Made by a program: the position numbers and the translations under genes. Positions 1 to 8,525 of a stretch of 64,000 nucleotides of DNA are shown piece by piece. The stretch covers positions 105,103 to 169,102 of the forward strand of contig KB906742.1 in NCBI GenBank assembly GCA_000381585.1. The letters are read 5' to 3'. Source of the DNA: Acidobacteriaceae bacterium KBS 83 (GTDB lineage Bacteria > Acidobacteriota > Terriglobia > Terriglobales > Acidobacteriaceae). The notes under the pieces were generated by a model. It saw only the letters and a list, made by a program, of their open reading frames with translations, did not search any database and had not been told where the DNA came from. The first letter of the stretch is position 1; the number at the start of each line of letters is the position of its first letter.

Positions 1-1
1 A

Positions 2-205
2 CTCCTCGCGTTTGTAACTTGTAGCCTTTCACTCTCAGCGCAATTCCCTCATCCGGAGATGCCCCGGGAAGCGCCGGTCGAGCGCCCGCCGGAGGAACGC
101 CTCCCACCTGAGTCGTCCAATGGGCATATCAATGGACGTGTCAACCTACCCTCTGAAGAATCGCGGATGCAAGAAATGAGTTCTTTCCGATCCCTAAGCG
201 GGTGA
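2..205 (+). CDS. Partial secreted/membrane protein, C-terminal end only
   Basis: An open frame runs in from the left edge and stops at 203-205. Its first visible residues (LLAFVTCSLSLSAQ) look like the end of a signal peptide, followed by a proline- and glutamate-rich hydrophilic tail. The stop overlaps a GTG start of the next frame at 202 (GTGA), which suggests translational coupling. I do not recognise the family. It lies in the host flank, outside the island. Confidence 0.4.
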   Translation, partial: LLAFVTCSLSLSAQFPHPEMPREAPVERPPEERLPPESSNGHINGRVNLPSEESRMQEMSSFRSLSG

Positions 206-956
206 TTTGGGAACGTTCGGCAGACCCCAGTCGTCCCTACGCTGCGTACGAGCTAACTCCCGGGCCGCCGCCACAAAAAGTCAAGCTCGATCGTGACGCT
301 CTGAAGAACCTCCAGGCGTCCAAAGTCCCCATCGTGTACAGCGGGGACATCCCGCGGGGCGAGGCTTGGCAGGAGTTCATTGCCAAGCAAAGCACGACCA
401 CGATCATTCACGAGCCCACCTCGGCGAATAAGGATCTCCATTCCATCGCCGAGGCCACCGCGCTCGGCAAACGGCCGCTGTCGCAGAACACAAAGGTCTT
501 CAATGCCCTGCCCCAGGAGTCGGACCCTGCCGCAAGCCACCAGGAACGCATCCACATGGGCCTCCAGAACACCGGCACGGTTGAGGCCTGGAAGTCTCTC
601 AATGAGAGCATCCGGCCTGAAGTCGAAGGCTTCGATCATCCGTTCGCCGCCAAGAAAGCAATTCTGGACGAGCTAAGCACCGGCACCTCAGATGTCGTGC
701 TGATCTATGCCCACTTCGACGGAGAGCGCCTCCATTTGCCATTTCGTCACACAGAATCGTCCGGGCGAGCCGGTCCTTTGGTCCCAGATCATCATCAGTT
801 CCGTTGGCTTTTCCGATCTGGGTCTTCGCCATCGGCGGTCCGTTTCGATACCTCTCCTGGTATGCGAACAAGCACTGGATCGCCGGCGTGGTCATCAGCT
901 TCGGCACATTCTTTGCCGCACTGTACAAACCCCGGCAAGCGCCAAATCCACGATAG
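202..956 (+). pseudogene. Frameshifted hypothetical protein with C-terminal membrane segments
   Basis: From GTG 202 the frame encodes a soluble-looking region of about 180 residues that ends near the motif IYAHFDGERL, which resembles CHAT/caspase-like modules only loosely. After about position 735 the original frame becomes arginine/serine-rich nonsense. A different frame ending at the TAG at 954-956 encodes two hydrophobic stretches typical of membrane helices (around LAFPIWVFAIGGP and WIAGVVISFGTFFAAL). The simplest reading is one gene broken by at least one frameshift, or a sequencing error. An apparent longer reading through to 1050 is an artefact because it translates the tRNA fragment. 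Function unknown; host side of the island boundary. Confidence 0.45.
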
Positions 957-1011
957 TCCTTGCACGCGCGGGTGGGCGATGCGCTGGAGTGCAGAACAAG
1001 CTGATGATTTT

Positions 1012-1052
1012 ATGGTGCGCCCAGAAGGATTCGAACCTCCGGCCTACTGATT
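1012..1052. repeat. attL: Left attachment-site repeat: 3' end of tRNA-Arg
   Basis: These 41 bases are identical to 62864-62904, the 3' part of the intact tRNA-Arg gene, including the CCA end, the T arm and part of the anticodon stem. The match stops abruptly on both sides. No tRNA 5' half is present here, so this copy is a tRNA 3' fragment, as expected at the far end of a tRNA-integrated element. Confidence 0.9.
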
Positions 1053-1287
1053 AGTAGGTAAAGCTAGCTCTTCTGCCCGCCTTTACCCTTTTGTTGACTA
1101 TTCGTCTGTTTTGTTTAAGTTACGGACAAAGCAGCGTATGCCGGAATAGCCCTTAGAAACCCTTCTTTTCCCTCTGGAGCGGGTACAAAAAATGCGCACA
1201 GATGTTCCGGATCACCTCAATGTGAGTTTTCGAACGATCTTCGCCTTTTATTTGCCATTCCGCATGCTACCGCGCTAGGCTGCCGGA

Positions 1288-1458
1288 ATGCGAGTTCTCC
1301 TTCATCAACGACAGGTCCTGGTCCGTTGCAAAGCTTGTCGAGCCGCTATCCCAAGCCTTGTGCGCGGACGGCCCATGCTCCCTACTGCGGTCCTCTGCAA
1401 CGTCTGCGGAGCCAAACGCGCCTACTCGCTGACTCGATTACCATCGCAAAGATGGTGA
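1288..1458 (+). CDS. Small zinc-ribbon protein, 56 aa
   Basis: ATG 1288 to TGA 1458 encodes a 56-residue basic protein with two cysteine pairs, RCKAC at about residues 14-18 and CNVCG at about 38-42, spaced as in a treble-clef or zinc-ribbon fold. The rest is arginine-rich, so nucleic-acid binding is plausible. It is the first gene inside the left end of the island, followed closely by another small, frameshifted gene and the SRAP remnant on the same strand. It is too short for most gene callers. No specific function is assignable. Confidence 0.5.
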   Translation: MRVLLHQRQVLVRCKACRAAIPSLVRGRPMLPTAVLCNVCGAKRAYSLTRLPSQRW

Positions 1459-1480
1459 TTGCGGAGGCGAAAACGCGGCA

Positions 1481-1697
1481 ATGACGAGTCAGCAGATAGA
1501 GGCGGAGGCGTTGCGTATCGTCGAAGAGGTGGCGCAGAAAATCCGATCTCGAACTGACCGAATACCATGACGAAGTTCGTTACCGTGCCGACCATCCAAC
1601 CGGAATGAAGATGCGAGATCACAACGCAATCGTCCGTGGGGCGATGCGTGAGGCCATCCGTCGAGGGATTTTCTGTGCCCGCAGCGTGGTGAGGTGA
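1481..1697 (+). pseudogene. Frameshifted small hypothetical protein, about 70 aa
   Basis: ATG 1481 opens MTSQQIEAEALRIVEEV and closes after about 29 codons. Near position 1540 the sense continues in another frame (LTEYHDEVRYRADHPTG ... REAIRRGIF) to TGA 1697. The two halves together look like one small, charged, helical protein broken by a single-base shift. It starts 22 bp after the zinc-ribbon gene and ends just before the SRAP remnant, so the three may once have formed an operon. Family unknown. Confidence 0.4.
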
Positions 1698-1702
1698 CTG
1701 CT

Positions 1703-2474
1703 TTGTGCGGAAGGTATGTTAGACGATCAGACAAACAGAGGATCGCTGAGCTCTTCGCGGTGCATGGCCCGTCATGCCGGACTTCGGTCCTAGCTGGAAC
1801 GTCGCGCCGCAGACCTTTCAACCCATTGTCAGGCTGAACCGAGATACGGGAGAACGGGAGATCGTTCTGATGCGGTGGGGCCTGGTTCCTTTCTGGGCCA
1901 AAGATGCGAGCCTCGGTCTCCGCACCATAAATGCGAAGGCCGAAACGATTACGACGGCGCCCGCATTCAGGGAGGCGATCAAATTCCGCCGCTGTCTCGT
2001 TCCTGCGGATGCGTTCTACGAATGGCAGAAGCTGGACCCGAAAAACAAACAGCCTTTCGCGATTGCTATGAAGAACGGCGAGCCGTACGCGCTGGCTGGC
2101 TGTGGGAGATGTGGAAGGATCGTAAGGCTGGTGGAGAGTTGCTGACGTTCACAGTAATCACTACTGACCCGAATGAGGTTGTGCAACCGCTCCACGAGCG
2201 AATGCCTGTCATCATCCCAGAACGCGATTATGACCGCTGGTTGAAGTCTGATCCAGAGCGTCCCCCGATTGACCTGCTTCGTCCTTTCGATGCGGACAAG
2301 ATGACAGCGTGGAAAGTGGATAAGGCAGTCGGGAACGTGAAGAACGACAGGCCAGAATTGATCGATCAGATACAACTGAGAGCAGGCTTCGACTGTGAGG
2401 TAAAGGTATTGTGTCCCGATGTTGCAGCCCTTTCCCGCGAAGTGAGCGTTAGGCATCGGTTCCGGAGAAATTAG
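1703..2474 (+). pseudogene. SRAP (HMCES/YedK-type) domain protein, two frameshifts
   Basis: SRAP proteins react through Cys2 with abasic sites in single-stranded DNA and shield them. A TTG start at 1703 gives MCGRY with the catalytic Cys2. The gene then shifts frame near 1770 (one base missing before the MPDFGPSWNVAPQ segment) and again near 2100 (one base missing after the YALAG motif). The three parts together cover the usual length of about 220 residues, including NAKAET, RRCLVPADAFYEW and HERMPVII. With two shifts it cannot give a full protein unless these are sequencing errors. A second, truncated and inverted copy lies at 8160-8342, on the far side of the detoxification module. Confidence 0.8.
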
Positions 2475-2575
2475 GGAGCCGTCGTGACTTTAGATTGAAG
2501 GGGCGACCACGGCTGAGAAAACCCACTAATTGGGAAGAGATTAGTCTCTACACTGACATGGGGGGTGGGACGGAC

Positions 2576-3478
2576 ATGGATGCAGATGACTTGAGGATTG
2601 TGGAAGCCGTGGCAAGAATCGGCAGCATGAACCGGGCAGCAGCTGAACTGAACATGGTGCAGTCAAATGTCACCTCCCGAATTCGCCTCCTGGAGGAAGA
2701 GCTGGGCGTTCAACTATTTGTCCGACACAGCCGCGGTGTCCAACCGAGCGAAGCAGGTCTGCGCCTGCTCTTCTACGGAGAGCAGATACATGCGCTGTTC
2801 CAGCAAGCCATCACGGCAGTCAAAGAAGATGGATCTCCAAAGGGTACACTGCGTATCGGATTGCTGGGGACCACGGCTGGACTGCGGCTACCCACACTGG
2901 TAGCCCAATACGCGCAGGAATATCCGAGGGTCGAGTTGGGTATCGTAACGGGTACTACGACATCTCTGATTCATCAGGTGGTGGAGCACGAACTGGATGG
3001 CGCCTTTGTGTCGGGGCCAGTTCACCATCAAGAACTGAGCGAGGAACCCCTATTCGTCGAAGATCTTGTTCTCGTAAGCTCTCTATCCGTACGGACCTTC
3101 GATGATCTCGCCAAAGTTGAAAATCTCAAAGCAATTGTGTTTCGACAAGGTTGTTCTTACCGTCAAAGACTCTCCTCTATCCTCGATGGACTGGGTATTC
3201 GTCACGTGATGATGGAGTTTGCATCTCTCGATGCAATCGTTACCTGCATCACTGCAGGTGTGGGGATAACGCTGCTACCGAAGGCGCTGGTCGAGAGACT
3301 CTGGACGGATAAGTCCGTCACTGTGCATGAACTCCCAGTGGATCAGGCACGGGTAGAGACCGTATTTGTCAGACGACATGATTACCATCCGACGAGCGCA
3401 CTCAATGCTTTCCTCAGGATGGGTCGTGAGATTTCGGACATTGCGCTCCTCGATCGACAACTGGAAGCTATCAACTAG
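2576..3478 (+). CDS. LysR-family transcriptional regulator
   Basis: The protein of 300 residues has an N-terminal LysR winged HTH (residues 1-60, with SMNRAAAELNMVQSNVTSRI as the recognition region) and a C-terminal effector-binding domain of periplasmic-binding-protein type (about 90-290). I chose ATG 2576 because it follows a purine-rich GGGGGTGGGA and fits the usual LysR N-terminus; the frame is open upstream to 2495. It precedes, on the same strand, a set of SDR, RidA, hydrolase, Ohr, DoxX and nitronate monooxygenase genes. LysR proteins commonly control adjacent genes in response to a small metabolite or oxidant, so regulation of this module is likely but inferred. Confidence 0.88.
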   Translation: MDADDLRIVEAVARIGSMNRAAAELNMVQSNVTSRIRLLEEELGVQLFVRHSRGVQPSEAGLRLLFYGEQIHALFQQAITAVKEDGSPKGTLRIGLLGTTAGLRLPTLVAQYAQEYPRVELGIVTGTTTSLIHQVVEHELDGAFVSGPVHHQELSEEPLFVEDLVLVSSLSVRTFDDLAKVENLKAIVFRQGCSYRQRLSSILDGLGIRHVMMEFASLDAIVTCITAGVGITLLPKALVERLWTDKSVTVHELPVDQARVETVFVRRHDYHPTSALNAFLRMGREISDIALLDRQLEAIN

Positions 3479-3649
3479 AACGATAGCGGGTATCAGAACA
3501 AATCGGGCCTCATAGCCATTTCCTCTCGCATCTCTATTGCAGCTTGAACGCTGCAGATGGCCGTATCAAGATACGGCATCGCCACCATCGAGAAACAGTT
3601 AGATGTTGGCCTCTGCAACGCCGGCAGTATTGATTTCGACAGGAGCATT

Positions 3650-4372
3650 ATGGCAAGCAAAGGAACAGTTATCGTAACGGGTGGCTCACAAGGTATCGGA
3701 GCTGCCGTGGTTGATGCATTTTTAGATCGCGGATATTCCGTCGTCGCAACTTCGCGAAAGATTACCCAGGCTGGACTTAGCGCCTCTCCGAACCTCGCGC
3801 TGGTAGACGGAGACATCGGCCACGCTGCTACGGCTCAAAAAGTGGTCGATACCGCTGTTCACAAGTTCGGCTCGGTCGATGTCGTTGTCAATAATGCCGG
3901 CATCTTCTCGGCGAAACCTTTCACCGACTACAGCGCTGACGACTTCCGCGCTCTCGTCTCCACAAATCTCGAAGGCTACATTTACATCACCCAGTTCGCG
4001 GTCAAGCAGATGCTTGCTCAGAAGTCGGGTGGAAGCGTCGTGGCTATCACGTCATCGCTGGTTGAAAATCCCATCGGTGGTTTGCCGGTGACCGTGCCCA
4101 TGATCACGAAGGGCGGCCTTGAGGCCATCACGCGTAGCCTGGCTTCGGAGTATGCAAAGGAACACATCCGCTTCAATGCAGTGGCGCCCGGAATCGTTGA
4201 TACTCCTCTTCACAAAGACAACCCGAAGGATTTTCTGAAGACCTTGTCGCCCATGGGCACGATCGCCACTTCAGATGAGATCGCAAACGCAGTTGTCTAT
4301 CTCACAGAGTCGCGCCAGATCACCGGGGAGGTGCTGCACGTGGACGGCGGTGCGCACAACGGCAAATGGTAA
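3650..4372 (+). CDS. Short-chain dehydrogenase/reductase-fold protein lacking the catalytic Tyr
   Basis: This 240-residue Rossmann protein has the cofactor motif TGGSQGIG (residues 10-17), NNAG and a substrate-loop serine (ITSSL). Where classical SDRs carry YxxxK, the sequence reads VPMITK: the lysine is kept but the tyrosine is replaced by proline. It may therefore be a non-classical member with altered or no redox activity. ATG 3650 has a good ribosome site (AGGAGC, 5 bases upstream). The stop overlaps the start of the RidA-like gene (ATGGTAA), so the two are probably co-translated. The substrate is unknown; the context suggests oxidative or electrophile detoxification. Confidence 0.82.
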   Translation: MASKGTVIVTGGSQGIGAAVVDAFLDRGYSVVATSRKITQAGLSASPNLALVDGDIGHAATAQKVVDTAVHKFGSVDVVVNNAGIFSAKPFTDYSADDFRALVSTNLEGYIYITQFAVKQMLAQKSGGSVVAITSSLVENPIGGLPVTVPMITKGGLEAITRSLASEYAKEHIRFNAVAPGIVDTPLHKDNPKDFLKTLSPMGTIATSDEIANAVVYLTESRQITGEVLHVDGGAHNGKW

Positions 4373-4854
4373 GCCAGGGCAGTTCGCAGCCGGTCAGCGC
4401 GGAGCGCCGGCTGCGGGATCTCGGAATTGTGCTCCCCAACGCTCCCCATCCGCTTGGCGCATACCTCGAATCCGTGCAGTCGGGGAACCTGCTCTTCCTC
4501 AGCGGAATGCTCCCGATCAAGGACGGCAAACCGCAGTATATTGGGCGCCTGGGCAAGGAACTCCATGCAGATGCCGGCCGGGATGCATTACGAACCGCCA
4601 CTCTGAACGCTCTTTCCGTTGCGAAAGCCCATCTGGGATCACTGGACCGTGTAACGAGAGTGCTCAGCGTGAAAGTCTATCTGGCAACATACGGAGACTT
4701 TTACAACCAGCCCATCGTTGGCGATGCCGCATCGGAGCTTCTTCGTGATGTCTTTGGAGAGGACAAGATGTCTGTGCGTTCTGTGTTGGGAGTGGCCGCT
4801 TTGCCTCTCGGTGCACCGGTCGTGCTTGAGGTGGTGTTCGAAGTCGGCAACTAA
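4366..4854 (+). CDS. RidA/YjgF-family protein
   Basis: The 162-residue protein has the RidA (YER057c/UK114) fold signatures GIVLPNAPHPLGAY, SGNLLFLSGMLP and a C-terminal ARG-type region (SVLGVAALPLGAPVVLEVVFEV). RidA proteins hydrolyse reactive enamine/imine intermediates; the broader family includes other deaminases. It matches the longer subgroup that starts with a leader containing a conserved LGI(V)LP motif. The start overlaps the SDR stop by 7 bases, and the epoxide-hydrolase-like gene begins 16 bases downstream, so this is an operon. Exact substrate unknown. Confidence 0.82.
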   Translation: MVSQGSSQPVSAERRLRDLGIVLPNAPHPLGAYLESVQSGNLLFLSGMLPIKDGKPQYIGRLGKELHADAGRDALRTATLNALSVAKAHLGSLDRVTRVLSVKVYLATYGDFYNQPIVGDAASELLRDVFGEDKMSVRSVLGVAALPLGAPVVLEVVFEVGN

Positions 4855-4870
4855 GAAAGCGGGAGTCCAT

Positions 4871-5785
4871 ATGTTCAGGTATGTCGCCACCATCCTTGTC
4901 GGGATCTTGCTGCCGGCGCCCCTCGTGGCGGGAGTCACGCCGTTTCCGGCCAGCTTTCACACGCAAATGGTTCCGGCAAACAGCACCAGCCTCTACGTCC
5001 GAGTCGGCGGCAAGGGGCCGGCCGTGGTGCTGTTGCACGGCTTCGGCTTCACGAGTGATATGTGGGCCCCCTTGGCAATTGTTTTGGCCAAGGACCATAC
5101 CGTGATCGTCCCTGACCTGCGCGGCATGCGTATGTCCGATCACCCGGATACCAGCTACACCAAGGAGAACCAGGCGGTCAATATCGCCGGCGTCATGGAT
5201 GCACTCAAACTCCAGAAGGCAGGCCTGGTCACACATGACATTGGCAATATGGTCGGCTATGCATTGGCCGCTGAATATCCGGACCGGGTCACGCGGTGGG
5301 TGGTGATCGATGCACCGCTACCCGGAATAGGCGATTGGGACAACATCGTTCGCAGCCCGATGCTGTGGCACTTTGATTTCCGGGGTCCTGACGAGGAGCG
5401 TCTGGTACAGGGCCGAGAGCGCATCTACCTCGATCGCTTCTGGAACGAGTTGTCCGAAGACCCCAAGAGGATCGATGAAGATACGCGGCAGCATTTTGCT
5501 GCCCTGTATGCGCGGCCACATGCGATGCACGATGCCTTCGAGCAATTTGGGGCACTGCGCCAGGACGTCGCCGACAACAAGGCGTTGCTCGCCAAGAGCG
5601 GCAAGATCACCATGCCGGTGTTTGCCGTTGGTGCCGAGAAGTTTTTCGGCAAAAACATGGCCGATCATATGCAATTCGTCGCGAGCAACGTCACCGGCGC
5701 TATCGTGCCCAATTCCGGGCACTGGATCATGGAGGAGAATCCACAGGCCACCATCAAGTTGATCACTGATTTCCTCGCAAAGTAG
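4871..5785 (+). CDS. Exported alpha/beta hydrolase, epoxide-hydrolase-like
   Basis: ATG 4871 gives 304 residues with an N-terminal signal peptide (about 1-20, ending near APLVAG). The oxyanion motif HGFGFTSDMW is followed by a nucleophile elbow THDIGNMVG, where the nucleophile is Asp rather than Ser. Asp is the hallmark of epoxide hydrolases and haloalkane dehalogenases. The catalytic His lies in NSGHWIMEENP near the C-terminus. A cap domain fills about residues 150-230. The gene follows the RidA-like gene by 16 bases and ends before a strong hairpin at 5812-5843. Probable role: hydrolysis of an electrophile in the periplasm (inferred). Confidence 0.82.
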   Translation: MFRYVATILVGILLPAPLVAGVTPFPASFHTQMVPANSTSLYVRVGGKGPAVVLLHGFGFTSDMWAPLAIVLAKDHTVIVPDLRGMRMSDHPDTSYTKENQAVNIAGVMDALKLQKAGLVTHDIGNMVGYALAAEYPDRVTRWVVIDAPLPGIGDWDNIVRSPMLWHFDFRGPDEERLVQGRERIYLDRFWNELSEDPKRIDEDTRQHFAALYARPHAMHDAFEQFGALRQDVADNKALLAKSGKITMPVFAVGAEKFFGKNMADHMQFVASNVTGAIVPNSGHWIMEENPQATIKLITDFLAK

Positions 5786-5811
5786 GCTCGGGCTTCAGCC
5801 AATCTGACTGG

Positions 5812-5843
5812 AGGGTGCGGTCAAGCTCGCTTGACCGCACCCT
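5812..5843. terminator. Perfect hairpin after the hydrolase gene
   Basis: Two 15-base arms, AGGGTGCGGTCAAGC and its exact complement, flank a 2-base loop. It lies 27 bases after the hydrolase stop and before ohr, where an operon end is expected. There is no T run, so it may act as a Rho-assisted or bidirectional terminator, or stabilise the mRNA end. Confidence 0.5.
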
Positions 5844-5974
5844 ACGCCGATGCATCGGCTCAGAGTACATCGCCGCCACGTGACTCGGGGCGTCCGTCTC
5901 TAGTCCTTCACCGTATGAAATTTTTTATTCACCACACTCTGCCGGTTTTGGTCGGCACACGGAGAAAACACTAG

Positions 5975-6436
5975 ATGTCTACTTTCCAACCAAGTAATGC
6001 AGCAGCTGATTCAACTCAGGAAGTCACAAATGTCGTCTACACCGCCAAGACTCATACTGCAGGCGGCCGGCGCGGCGGCGTCTCTCGCAGTGATGATGAC
6101 CGTCTGGATCTGAAGTTTTCGGCTCCGGGATTTCCAGGAACTGGCACCAATCCGGAGCAGTTGTTTGCCGCTGGCTGGTCGGCCTGTTTCATCAGCGCGA
6201 TGGGGGTTGTAGCCAGCAAAATGAAGGTCAAACTACCGGCTGATGTAGCTGTCGATGCCGAAATAGACCTGTGCAATTCTGGCGATGTTTACTTCCTGCG
6301 AGCACGGCTTAACGTCAGCCTGCCCGGCTTGGAGCGCGAAGTCGCCCAGTCTATTGTGGATGCCGCTCATGGCCGGACATGTGCATATTCCAACGCGACG
6401 CGGGACAACATCGACATCGAAATCAACGTGGTGTAG
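5975..6436 (+). CDS. ohr: Organic hydroperoxide resistance protein (Ohr/OsmC family)
   Basis: The 153-residue protein shows the full Ohr pattern: the start of the core domain at VYTAKTHTAGGR, NPEQLFAAGWSACF with the peroxidatic Cys, and a resolving Cys in HGRTCAYSNATR. Ohr enzymes reduce organic peroxides with dihydrolipoyl-type thiols in the cytoplasm. ATG 5975 follows GGAGAAAACACTAG, a fair ribosome site. It is separated from the upstream operon by the 5812-5843 hairpin and followed 49 bases later by a DoxX gene. No MarR-type OhrR is adjacent; the LysR gene at 2576 may substitute. Confidence 0.92.
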   Translation: MSTFQPSNAAADSTQEVTNVVYTAKTHTAGGRRGGVSRSDDDRLDLKFSAPGFPGTGTNPEQLFAAGWSACFISAMGVVASKMKVKLPADVAVDAEIDLCNSGDVYFLRARLNVSLPGLEREVAQSIVDAAHGRTCAYSNATRDNIDIEINVV

Positions 6437-6485
6437 ATCGGCCCAATGATCCGATTGTTTGAGATGGTTAAGGGAGCAACATTTT

Positions 6486-6896
6486 ATGGGTAAGAGATTC
6501 GCAATACTGGCAATTCGTCTGTTTGTGTCGGTGAACCTTCTCTATGTCGCCATCTTTTTGAAGTTTGCGGGAGCGCCAGGTGCGGTGGCTCTATTTTCTC
6601 TGCTGTCGCAAAGGTTTCACGGGCTCGCATCTCAGTCGATATTTCGGCTAGGGGCAGGGGTGTTCGAGACGGTGGTAGCAATTCTGCTCCTTATACCCGA
6701 AACAGCCACATTGGGAGCGGGATTGACGGTTGTGTGGATGACAGCTGTAATTCTCAGTCACATTTTCGTATTGGGGTATGGCTGGTTCTTTGTGGATGCT
6801 CTCATGGTGATGGTGCTGGCTCTCATTTATCTCTTGCTGACACGCGATCGCTCCCGTTGCGACAAACCCGAGAGTGTGGGGACTAGCGCCGCCTGA
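6486..6896 (+). CDS. DoxX-family membrane protein
   Basis: The 136-residue protein starting at ATG 6486 (ribosome site AAGGGAGC) has four hydrophobic segments, typical of DoxX/DoxD-like proteins: about residues 7-25, 55-75, 80-100 and 105-120. DoxX proteins are small inner-membrane proteins linked to quinone or thiol redox and oxidative stress. Placement right after ohr and before a flavoprotein monooxygenase supports a redox role. A different DoxX-like gene and its remnant occur at 34-37 kb. Confidence 0.75.
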   Translation: MGKRFAILAIRLFVSVNLLYVAIFLKFAGAPGAVALFSLLSQRFHGLASQSIFRLGAGVFETVVAILLLIPETATLGAGLTVVWMTAVILSHIFVLGYGWFFVDALMVMVLALIYLLLTRDRSRCDKPESVGTSAA

Positions 6897-7037
6897 CAAA
6901 CGCTCAATAACTCAATAAATAGTCGGGCCAACAGTCGGAAGCGGCGCCACAAGATCCCGATAATAGTGCTCTCAAATTGCAGTACTGGGCGGCAAAACTG
7001 CGCGAGGATTCGGAAAGAGGTATGGGGTAAAGACAAA

Positions 7038-8177
7038 GTGAATTCGAAATCATGGACGGAAAATCGACTGACCGCGCGTTTGGGGTTGCAGTACCCCATA
7101 ATTCAAGGCCCGCTTGGAGGTTTGTCCTCGCAGCGGCTTACGGCGGCCGTTTCGAACTACGGAGGACTCGGATCGTTCGGCGCTCATGGCCTCAAGCCAG
7201 AGGCGGTCCGCAAAGTCATTCGCGAGATCAAGAGCCTGACCTCAAAACCTTTCGCAATGAATTTGTGGGTCTCGATGGAAGACGAAGGAGCCCTCGCCTC
7301 GACAGAAGAGACATTCCAGCAAAGCCTCGCTCCACTGGCAAAACATATTGAGAGTGTAGGAGGAGCCAACGCTTCCTATCGCCCATACGAACCGATTCGC
7401 TTCGAAGATCAGGTGCAGGTTTTGCTGGAAGAAGGGATTTCCACGTTCAGCTTCATCTATGGCATTCCCTCCAAACAGATCTTGGATGAATTTCGCCGCC
7501 GGGGAGTCGCGCTGATTGGAACGGCAACCACGGTGGACGAAGCAATTGCCTTGGAACACGCGGGCGTGGACGCGATTGCGGCCTCCGGGTTTGAAGCAGG
7601 CGGGCATCGCGGATCCTTCCTTCAGCCGTCCGAAGATTCTCTGACCGGGACTATGGCATTGGTGCCGCAGGTCGTCGATGCCGTGAAACTCCCGGTGATT
7701 GCCGCGGGCGGTATTGGAGACGCGCGCGGAGTCGTGGCTGCCTTCGCTCTTGGAGCCGACGGCGTGCAGATGGGAACTGTCTTTCTCGCATGCGAGGAGT
7801 CGGGAGCGAATCCGCTTCATCGTCACGCGCTCCTCAGCGGTCAAGCTAAGCAGACTGCTCTTACTCGCGGGTTCACTGGAAGGCTTGCTCGCGGTATCAA
7901 GAACCGTTTGCTCAACGAATTCAACCAAAAGGATACAAAGATTCTGCCTTATCCCCTGCAACGTTCTCTCGTGCGGCACTTAACGATTCCGGCCGAGAAG
8001 GCGGGGCGGCCGGAATTACTTCCTCTCTGGGCGGGACAGAGTGCCAACTTGGCACGGTGCACAGATGTACGCGCTCTACTCGATACGCTGGCAAAGGAAA
8101 TTTCTGAGATTGGCGGCGCCGTCCAAAGTTGGAGCGCACATCGTCCGATTCGAGAACGACCAGTCCCCACCGCATGA
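7038..8177 (+). CDS. Nitronate monooxygenase-family flavoprotein
   Basis: The roughly 380-residue TIM-barrel protein has the FMN-binding features of the NMO/2-nitropropane dioxygenase family: YPIIQGPLGGLSS near the N-terminus, ASGFEAGGHRG, AAGGIGDARG and GADGVQMGT. These enzymes oxidise alkyl nitronates such as propionate 3-nitronate. I chose GTG 7038, which gives the usual N-terminus; another GTG at 6966 is in frame. The last seven or so codons lie in sequence belonging to the inverted SRAP remnant, so the original C-terminus was replaced at a junction near 8155. It is the last gene of the detoxification module. Confidence 0.85.
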   Translation: MNSKSWTENRLTARLGLQYPIIQGPLGGLSSQRLTAAVSNYGGLGSFGAHGLKPEAVRKVIREIKSLTSKPFAMNLWVSMEDEGALASTEETFQQSLAPLAKHIESVGGANASYRPYEPIRFEDQVQVLLEEGISTFSFIYGIPSKQILDEFRRRGVALIGTATTVDEAIALEHAGVDAIAASGFEAGGHRGSFLQPSEDSLTGTMALVPQVVDAVKLPVIAAGGIGDARGVVAAFALGADGVQMGTVFLACEESGANPLHRHALLSGQAKQTALTRGFTGRLARGIKNRLLNEFNQKDTKILPYPLQRSLVRHLTIPAEKAGRPELLPLWAGQSANLARCTDVRALLDTLAKEISEIGGAVQSWSAHRPIRERPVPTA

Positions 8178-8342
8178 GAACAGTTCCCGTTTGCCAGTGT
8201 CCCGATTCAATCGGACAATCGGCTGGAAGGTCTGCGGCGCGACGTTCCATGACGGACCCAGGTCGAGCATCACCGTGCCATGAACTGCAAAGTGCTCAGC
8301 GATCTCCTGCTTATCGGAACGTCGAGCGTAGCGACCGCACAT
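8160..8342 (-). pseudogene. Truncated, inverted second SRAP gene
   Basis: From ATG 8342 the minus strand encodes MCGRYARRSDKQ, LGPSWNVAPQTFQPIVRLN and then loses frame near RWGL. This corresponds to the first 60 or so residues of an SRAP protein, with catalytic Cys2 kept. It is clearly paralogous to the 1703-2474 copy but is not a recent duplicate, since many third positions differ. Similarity ends near 8160 at the junction with the nitronate monooxygenase gene. The two SRAP remnants face each other across the detoxification genes. Confidence 0.75.
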
Positions 8343-8525
8343 AGGTCAAGTGTTCCAGAACGGGGTTCGCCACCACGAATCAACCAAATGGATCAGGGCG
8401 AGAGTGAGGGGACCAATGCCCTTTTGTTCCGGGTCTCAAGCGAGACGACTGGCCATTGCCGGACCCCAAAGGACAAAATCGTTTGAAGAATTTAATTCAA
8501 AGACTAAGGGCGGTGTAATCGATCG

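Noticed and set aside
202..1050. A single 282-residue protein ending in the motif VRPEGFEPPAY
   Set aside because: The last part translates the tRNA-Arg fragment and the segment before it is out of frame with the membrane-helix sequence ending at 956, so this is a read-through artefact.
7242..7979. Minus-strand frame opposite the nitronate monooxygenase
   Set aside because: Composition fits an antisense shadow; the flavin motifs are on the plus strand.
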